A DNA stretch of 64,000 nt from Camellia lanceoleosa (Eukaryota > Streptophyta > Magnoliopsida > Ericales > Theaceae), in contig CM045761.1 in the NCBI GenBank assembly GCA_025200525.1, positions 102,586,182 to 102,650,181 on the forward strand, given 5' to 3'. Position numbers and translations under genes: made by a program. The notes under the pieces are model-generated. The model saw nothing but the letters and a program-made list of their open reading frames with translations. It was not told the DNA's origin and did not search any database. Positions 58,117 through 64,000 of the stretch are shown here, one piece after another (position 1 is the stretch's first letter; each line of letters starts with the position of its first letter).

Positions 58117-59170
58117 GCAAACAAAGAAACTCATTTTATTAAATTTCAGGGTGAAGACTTGATTAGCATTACAAAACAAAAAAGAGAAGAAAATTTCAAA
58201 AGAGGGAAATTTTGAAGTATTGGTGCTCCTTCTTAAGCAAAAACAAAAAGGAAAAACAAAAGGAAAAAAAAAAAAAAGGAAAAAATTGAAAAAATACAAA
58301 AATAGAGAGGGATGATTTTTTTCGATTTTTCTGTAGCAGCCTGGCGATGAAGACTACAAATCAACTTCATTTACAGACAACTTTTGTCACTCGACTCTAC
58401 CGATGATTGCCTCATCTTCACTCTTAGGAAGCCTTTGAAGACTCTGCCTTGGTATTGGCAGAGCTTCTGAAAGAAATTATTCAGCTGTTAAATGAGGAAT
58501 ACGAAGGACCTCTAAATCGGGCTGCAGAGGTGACCTGACATTTCAGCTTTTTGTTATGCTTTTTTAATGCGCTAATCTCTACTCGAGCATCCTTGTATAT
58601 GCTCTAGAGCAGAGAGAGTTAGACGTTTAATCAATGTACTTCACTTGTCTTGTTCTGTAGCCGGTGGAACAAATTAGAGACTGTGATCACTATCTCTGCA
58701 CAAGACTTCAATGTGAAGTGGTTGGTATCGATATCAGACTGCGCTTCGATTGTCTGCTTGACTAATAGTGTAGGAAAGTTAAGAACAGAGACAAAGGCAC
58801 TCTGTCGAGGCTCAGAGGAGCTTGCCTTAGCATTTTCATTTGGGGAATTGTTAAGGTTGGAGAACAGAGTGAGAGGACGGTGAGAAGAGGCCATAACAGA
58901 GGAGAGTAATGCCTCCAAAGAGAGAATTAGCAAAGTAATGGCAGGGGGAGTTTGCAGTTTTCTGTTCTACTCTCTCACCGGCCTCGATTTAAGAAGAAGC
59001 TGGAGAAAAAGAAAAAGCCAAAAGAAGAGTGAATTGCCGAGGCAATCTTTGACAAACGAGGCCAGTTTAGTTACTGTTAGTTAGGCGCGCCGTGATTATT
59101 GAAATCGCGCCAGATACGGAGCTCGACAAAGACAAATGGGGCAGAGAGGGATAGAGAAAAACAAGAGAGG
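58117..59170. other. Ogre B post-pol region
   Basis: The continuation of Ogre B after the solo LTR. It has A-rich stretches (58240-58320) and, on the minus strand, possible small exons: an acceptor TTTCTTTCAG near 58465 and YKDARVEISALKKHNKKLK at 58600-58545. These occupy the place of the antisense genes in Ogre C. No 3' LTR of Ogre B was found. Confidence 0.4.
58639..58896 (-). CDS. Unrecognised antisense ORF in Ogre B
   Basis: A minus-strand ATG at 58896 opens MASSHRPLTLFSNLNNSPNENAKASSSEPRQSAFVSVLNFPTLLVKQTIEAQSDIDTNHFTLKSCAEIVITVSNLFHRLQNKTSEVH-stop. It has no recognised domain. Its position (downstream of pol, antisense) and the Lys-rich coil just beyond suggest a relic first exon of an accessory gene like those in the Tat and Ogre C elements. 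The apparent intron after it would be only ~36 bp, which argues against simple splicing. Confidence 0.3.
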
Positions 59171-59174
59171 AGTA

Positions 59175-59480
59175 TATATATATATATGTTTGTATATATT
59201 TTTCATATATGTATTTGTATCTGTATATATGTGTATATATTCTTGTATACATTTTGTATGTATATGTATATATACATATGCGTATATTCATATCTGTATG
59301 TCTGTGTCCATATAAGTGTGTATATATTATATCTGTATATGTATATATAGCTCGTATGTGTGTATATATCTATATATATGTATGTATTCCTATATATATG
59401 GTTTGTATGTATATATTTTGCCTGTGTGAGTGTACGTAGTACATATTTTATATTTTTGTGTCTGTATATGTATATATAGT
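59175..59480. repeat. TA/TG-rich microsatellite tract
   Basis: About 300 bp of interrupted TATATATG/TGTATATA sequence. Frames here on both strands are low-complexity artefacts. Confidence 0.9.
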
Positions 59481-59496
59481 ATGTGTAGAAAATGTT

Positions 59497-59660
59497 CAAA
59501 ACAAAAAAAAAAAAAAAAGAAAAAGAAAAAAAAAAGAAATTGAAAAAGAAATTTTCAAAATAACATTAGGAAAAGAAACTTTCAGAAAATCAAAAAAGAA
59601 TTTACAAAAAAAAAAAAAGAAGAAGAAAATTTCGAAAATGCAAGAAAAAAAAATCAATTT
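59497..59660. repeat. A-rich tract
   Basis: Runs of A broken by G and short TTTTCAAAA pieces. No coding sense. Confidence 0.85.
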
Positions 59661-60419
59661 GTGTATTCATTTGTTGTACATCCATTATGTTATCGTTGTA
59701 CATTCATCATTGCATATTGTATGTCTTACATTGCCCTTTCATGTTTTGCATTCACCATCCACTACAACAAAAAAGGGTTTTTATGGCACCAAATGCATGT
59801 TGTGGAAACGATTCTACGACACACAAGGTAAAGTCGTGTTCTGACCAGTCATAAAAGGTCATTCACTTCAACGGCATGTCATAGTATGCCGTTAAAAACC
59901 CTTTAATAGCGGATCTTGTGCGTCGTGTTTGACTTTTCTACAACTACTTTTGCACGCCATTAGACAAACCACGACGTTCATTACTAGTCGTTGAATATTT
60001 AATACAATAACCTATTTTGCCTGCCGTAGATAGTCCAAGTTTCACAACATTTTTTGCATGTCGCAGAATATGTATATTTTTTTTTAAAAAAAATTCAGTA
60101 GGTTTTATTGTTCTGTATAATCTAAGAAAGCATTACAAACAAACTTCACAAATGTCTATATATATAATCATTAATGAAACACCAAAATATTGTTTCAAAC
60201 ATCCATAAAAAACTATCCATAAGTTCTAAATATCCAAAAACTATTTATACATTCCAAACCATCTAAAAACTATGTTTCTAAACATAAAAAACTATCCCTA
60301 AGTTCGAAACTGTCCAAAATGCTCTAAATCATCCCCCTCCCCTCCCCCCCCCCCCCCAAAAAAAAAAAAAAAAACTATCATTAAGTTCTAAACAATACAA
60401 AATTTACCCAAATATCATC

Positions 60420-60540
60420 TTGCGAGTACACCATCATGGGCTTATTTAATTGCATCAACAGTTGGCTTGTGTCCTCCATATCTTTGTATTAGGAAATTCG
60501 TAGCAGCCTCAATTTCATCTTCAAAAGCTTTCGTATTTAT
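60420..60540 (-). pseudogene. Unrecognised captured exon-like fragment
   Basis: The minus strand reads KAFEDEIEAATNFLIQRYGGHKPTVDAIK, a stop, then AHDGVLAR. It looks protein-coding in composition. Another coding-like end (VAAKRSSALQ then GTATCG) lies at ~60720-60690. The family was not recognised. Confidence 0.3.
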
Positions 60541-61217
60541 TCCAAGTCATTTATAAGGGTCTCTTATATTGATTTTGGGAAATATAATTGCACTTGACAA
60601 AACAATTACAGAGAATTTCATAAATTCAAGATTGCACAAATACTGTAATGCCTACCATGCTTCAATAGAAAACCAAAAACTAAACATGCGATACCTGCAA
60701 TGCTGATGACCTCTTTGCTGCCACCTTGCTAATTTGTAGCAATCTAGTCCAAGTCCATCATAATTGCAGAGAACATGACATATCATATGCCTTCAAAAAT
60801 TCAATCATAACATAAGAAAAGTTTAGTGCTCAATTATACATATGGATATCCTATGCTATCTATGTTTGGAAATGTATATAAATGACATCCTTAATTAGTC
60901 CTATGTACTAGGGGACAACAAACTTACTAATAACATATGATTGAGATCTTCTTTGCCTCATGTGTGTGTAGTATTGGGTTGTCATGCCCATCATTTATTC
61001 AATATCATAGTGATATAGTTATATAGTAGCTAGGTACATCTCATCAACCGTATAGGGACACATCCATAGATAAATTCACAACCACTGAAATTGCTATGAG
61101 CACACTGGAAACAACAGAAAAGTTTAATTGTGTATTGCTGGGGATAAGAAGGTACTCTGGAAGTTTGTTGATCGAGGGAATGCAGTTAAACCAAGATTTT
61201 GTTGGAATTAAACATAC

Positions 61218-61372
61218 CAAGCTCATTCTATTATTTGATGGTGCCCCATCAGTTCCCAAGGAGACACAAATGTTAGCATCAAGCATTTCCTTTATGGGTG
61301 CAAATCCAAGCATTCTCATTGCAACAACAAGACAATGGATACTTTTACCCCAGCTTTTGAAAGAAAATTTAT
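61218..61372 (-). pseudogene. Exon of an amidohydrolase (methylthioadenosine/SAH deaminase-like)
   Basis: The minus strand gives FLSKAGVKVS, one lost base, HC, then MRMLGFAPIKEMLDANICVSLGTDGAPSNNRMSL. This is a conserved part of the ATZ/TRZ chlorohydrolase / mtaD-type amidohydrolases; the His of the HC block and the Asp of GTDG are metal-site residues. Intron sequence flanks it: acceptor TTGTTTCAG (61373) and donor GTATGTTT (61217). The next exon start, encoding VDEMYLA, remains at 61030-61049. Genomic DNA, not cDNA, was therefore captured. It is a short frameshifted fragment and cannot be functional. Confidence 0.75.
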
Positions 61373-61489
61373 CTGAAACAATAGTTTTGTTGGGTATACC
61401 TCCTTATTGGAGTGTGGGACCCAATTGGTTTTGGAAAAAGAGTTTAATTTAACTTGATTTAGGTATAATATATTTTTATATATTATATT

Positions 61490-62021
61490 TGTGGAGGCCC
61501 AATCCAATTTGGATACAATTAGGGTTTGATTACAAAACCCTAGATTCACAATACATAGTCATTGATGTTATTTTTCACAAGAAAAAAGAGGCAGCTGCTA
61601 TAGACACAAACTTTGATTATTTGGTGACTTTGGTTTTGGTGGATGAGCAGCAGGTTTACATCATATTTGGTGGAATCAAATTGGGTTGGTTGGTGAAGCT
61701 GATTTGGTCTATTATTTTGGGTCTTCTACAACTCTGATTCTGAAGATTTTGGTTCATCTATTTGGTGAGGTCTTTCCTCTTGTTTATTTGTAATTATTTG
61801 GAATTCACCTAAGGGTAGTTTTATGAGACCATTAGTGTCTCATTTGTAATCGTTTGGAACTTATTTGGTTGATAGTGGAATCAGATTTCGATCCCATGGA
61901 CGTACCTCATATTGAGGGAACCACATAAAAATTCTTGTGTTGCCTTTGATTTAATTTTTCCGCATTAGTTTTTATTCCCATTGATTGATTTACTTGTGGA
62001 AATCATCGATTTTCTCTAACA
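61490..62021 (+). mobile_element. Copia-4 5' LTR (532 bp)
   Basis: It starts TGTGGAGGCCC and ends TCTCTAACA, followed by a degraded primer site. The partner LTR is outside the window. Confidence 0.75.
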
Positions 62022-62023
62022 AC

Positions 62024-62036
62024 TAGTATAAGAGCT
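62024..62036 (+). promoter_or_regulatory. Primer binding site, Copia-4 (degraded)
   Basis: TAGTATAAGAGCT differs at two positions from the copia consensus TGGTATCAGAGCT. Confidence 0.7.
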
Positions 62037-62072
62037 TACGGTTTATTGGGGTTTATTTATTTGTGTAAATCA

Positions 62073-62868
62073 ATGGAGGGGAATGTGGGTCATATGTCTA
62101 GCTTCAATGGAAGCAATTGGGTAACTTGGAAAACTAAAATGGAGGACTTATTATTTTGTAAAGACTTGTATGGACCCATTGAGGGTGATAGTGGCAAACC
62201 TGCTGATATGAAAGATGATGAGTGGAAGAGGCTTAATCGTTGGTGTTATCCGTCAATGGATTGATGTGTGTTTCATCATATAAACTTGGCACATGATTTA
62301 TGAAAAAAATTAGAGAGTCTTTATGATAGAAAATCAGCCACAAATAAAGCCTTGTAAGTTGGTTAATTTAAAATATAAATATTAGGAACATCTGAATGAA
62401 ATAAAAGTATTGTTAACCAACTTGCTTCTATGAAAATTATTTTTGATGATGAGTTGGCTTTGATGTTACTTAGTTAAAGTTGGGAGACTTTGGTTGTTTA
62501 GTAATGATGGAGTTGTCACAATGGGCCAAGTCACTAGTAGCTTATTGAATGAAAAAACTAGAAGAAAATCAGCCGGTTCCTCTCATTCGGAAGCATTTGT
62601 TGTGAGAGGCCGAAGCAAAACAAGGGGGAGGAGTAAGACTCCTCATGGTCGTGATCAAAGCCGTAACAAGTCAAGAGATGGTTCTCTTTCAAAGAAAGAC
62701 GTTGAGTGTTATTATTGCCATGAGAAAGGGCACATGAAGCGAGAATGCCGAAAGCTCAAGAACAAGGAGAAAAGGCATGACAAAAGTGTGGATAAGAAGC
62801 AAGAAGACACAGATGAACTCATGGTCGTTTGTGAAGATGATTGTATCAATTTTGTGGGCCTTGGGTGA
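62073..62868 (+). pseudogene. gag: Copia-4 gag with CCHC knuckle
   Basis: It starts MEGNVGHMSSFNGSNWVTWKTKMEDLLFCKDLYGPIEGD, a typical copia gag N-terminus. A frame change near 62238 leads to IRQWID-like and further broken sequence (LNEIKSIVNQLASMKI-like, 62390-62440). It resumes as an open frame at 62494-62868 with the basic RGRSKTRGRSKT stretch and a complete zinc knuckle CYYCHEKGHMKREC (62708-62749). The gag is inactive as read. Confidence 0.85.
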
Positions 62869-64000
62869 TTGATTACGGTGCTTCTTTTCATGTGACTTCT
62901 CGAGTTGATTTCTTCACTACCTAAGATTGAATGGATAATGAAGGTTTGTCCAAGATTATCGGCATAGGTGATGTTTGCTTGGAAACAAATTTGGCAAATT
63001 GTTGCTTAAAGATGTGAGGCATGTTCGACATTCGCCTCAATTTGATCTCTGGAAGCTAGATGATGAAGGCTTCAACAACAAATTTGGTGATAGAATATGG
63101 AAGCTCACAAAAGGTTCTTTGGTGGTGGCTAAGTGCAAGAAGACTAATACACTTTATTCGATGCAAGGAAAAATTTGTAAAGGTGTTGTCAATGCACTTG
63201 AAGATGATACTTCGCCATATAGTGAAAGGCTACAAGTTTTGTTCAAGAAAGAGCTTCTACCGGTTTGAAAGGTACACATCTTAAAACTTGTGTTCATTGT
63301 TTGTAAACAACATAGAGTTTCTTTTCATAAAAATGTTGCTTCTAGAAAAGAAAAGGTTTTGGAGTTGATTCATTCGGATGTTTGTGGTCCTTTAAAAGTT
63401 AGAACACATAGTGGTGCACTTTATTTTGTTACTTTCATTGATGATTATTCAAGAAAAGTTTGGGCTTATCTACTAAAAACTAAAGATCAAGTTCTAGAAG
63501 TATTTAAGCATTTTCAAGCCATGGTTGAAAAAATTGAAGTGCATGACAATGGTGGTGAATACATTGGGCCATTTGATGAGTATAAGGTATTACCAAATTA
63601 AGAAGACTCCTCAACAAAATTGTGTTACCGAGAGGATGAATCGCACCATTGTAGAAAGAATAAGGTGTTTGCTTTCACAAGCTAAATTGCCAAGATCCTT
63701 TTGGGGTGAGGCAATGAGTACAGCGGTTGACGTGATCAATTTGTCTCCTTGCTATCCTTTGAATGGTGATGTTCCTGAAAGAGTTTCAAAGATGTGTCTT
63801 ATGAGCACTTGAGAGTGTTTGGTTGCCGAGCTTTTGTTCACATTCCAAAGGATGAGAGGTCCAAGCTTGATAGTAAGTCAAGACAATGTATTTTTCTTGG
63901 CTATGGGCGTGATGAATTTGGGTATAGATTGTGGGATCCGGTCGACAAGAAAGTCATTCGAAGTCGTGATGTTGTGTTTCTTGAAGACCAAACAATTGAA
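62869..64000 (+). pseudogene. pol: Copia-4 protease and integrase, cut by window end
   Basis: The protease start reads WVIDYGASFHVTSRVDFF, with Asp-Tyr-Gly in place of Asp-Ser/Thr-Gly. After frame changes come LLKDVRHV and FGDRIWKLTKGSLVVAK, the pre-integrase segment, and integrase: LELIHSDVCGPL (first Asp), TFIDDYSRKVWAYLL, VHDNGGEY (second Asp) and TERMNRTIVERIRCLLSQAKLPRSFWGEA (Glu). The post-integrase LRVFGCRAFVHIP and SKLDSKSRQCIFLGYG reach the window end. At least four frame breaks; RT lies beyond 64000. Confidence 0.88.

Larger units (their letters stand above)
59760..61489. mobile_element. CACTA-like DNA transposon, left end (right end not found)
   Basis: CACTACAACAAAAAAGGG at 59760 is the typical terminal repeat of plant CACTA elements. 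A subterminal inverted repeat (ACGGCAT...ATGCCGT, 59871-59893) and other ACGAC/GTCGT motifs follow. ATC (59757-59759) would be the 3-bp target duplication. No matching TAGTG end was seen before Copia-4 starts at 61490, so the rest may lie beyond it. A C run followed by an A run sits at 60345-60375. Confidence 0.5.

Noticed and set aside
59067..59499. Several Tyr/Ile-rich ORFs on both strands
   Set aside because: They are translations of the TA-rich microsatellite.
61096..61737. Plus-strand ORFs over the captured exon and Copia-4 LTR
   Set aside because: Opposite strand of a recognised exon and an LTR; no recognised domain.
1..64000. Endogenous pararetrovirus or other viral insert
   Set aside because: All RT and integrase readings carry copia or Tat/Ogre motifs with LTRs and target duplications; no coat or movement protein reading was seen.
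1..64000. tRNA or rRNA genes
   Set aside because: Only short tRNA-complementary primer sites were seen; no cloverleaf or rRNA core could be recognised by eye.

Overview
The window is plant nuclear DNA made almost entirely of nested, mostly decayed LTR retrotransposons. No intact host gene was recognised. The evidence for a plant is the Ty1/copia primer sites (TGGTATCAGAGC type), Tat/Ogre Ty3/gypsy elements with two RNase H domains, very long (about 4.3 kb) Ogre LTRs, plant-mobile-domain-like accessory genes, CACTA-like and Mutator-like DNA transposons, and spliceosomal introns of plant size. It looks like an angiosperm; the species cannot be named from the sequence.

Layout. 1-2276: 3' part of an Ogre-type LTR (Ogre A), apparently inserted in the 5' LTR of Copia-1. 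2277-6803: Copia-1 (+), with a remnant LTR, a broken gag, a foreign-looking leader, an intact 349-codon ORF resembling the putative plant transposon protein family, and a full 3' LTR. 6804-8186 and 19652-20004: one older Copia-2 pol on the minus strand. It is split by Copia-1, by a 650-bp Mutator-like element (7262-7911, 9-bp TSD) and by a complete 11.5-kb Tat element (8187-19646, TSD ATTTG). 20005-21756: Copia-3 (minus). About 21790-26662, 51561-53857 and 58117-59170: pieces of a decayed Ogre B. It is split by a complete 24.9-kb Ogre C (26663-51555, TSD ATAAC) and by a 4.25-kb solo LTR, Ogre D (53863-58111, TSD GATGT). 59175-59660: TA-rich and A-rich simple sequence. 59760-61489: a CACTA-like end followed by captured host-gene exons. 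61490-64000: start of Copia-4 (+), cut by the window edge.

The most interesting theme is accessory genes carried by retrotransposons. The Tat element has a three-exon antisense gene downstream of pol. Ogre C has two antisense genes in the same place, one with six exons and five phase-0 introns. Introns antisense to the genomic RNA cannot be spliced out of it, so they can survive retrotransposition. Copia-1 carries a sense ORF of a related-looking plant transposon-associated family. In the Tat element a 56-bp hairpin-forming tandem repeat lies between the convergent pol and antisense gene. In Ogre C an ~80-bp tandem array fills the first intron of the antisense gene.

Decay patterns differ. 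The Tat polyprotein is one frame across 5.7 kb, broken only by six stops, each explicable as CAG/CAA to TAG/TAA. This fits deamination of methylated cytosine. Ogre C internal coding is full of small indels, many at CAG, CCG and C/G-run sites, which may be biological decay or long-read consensus error.
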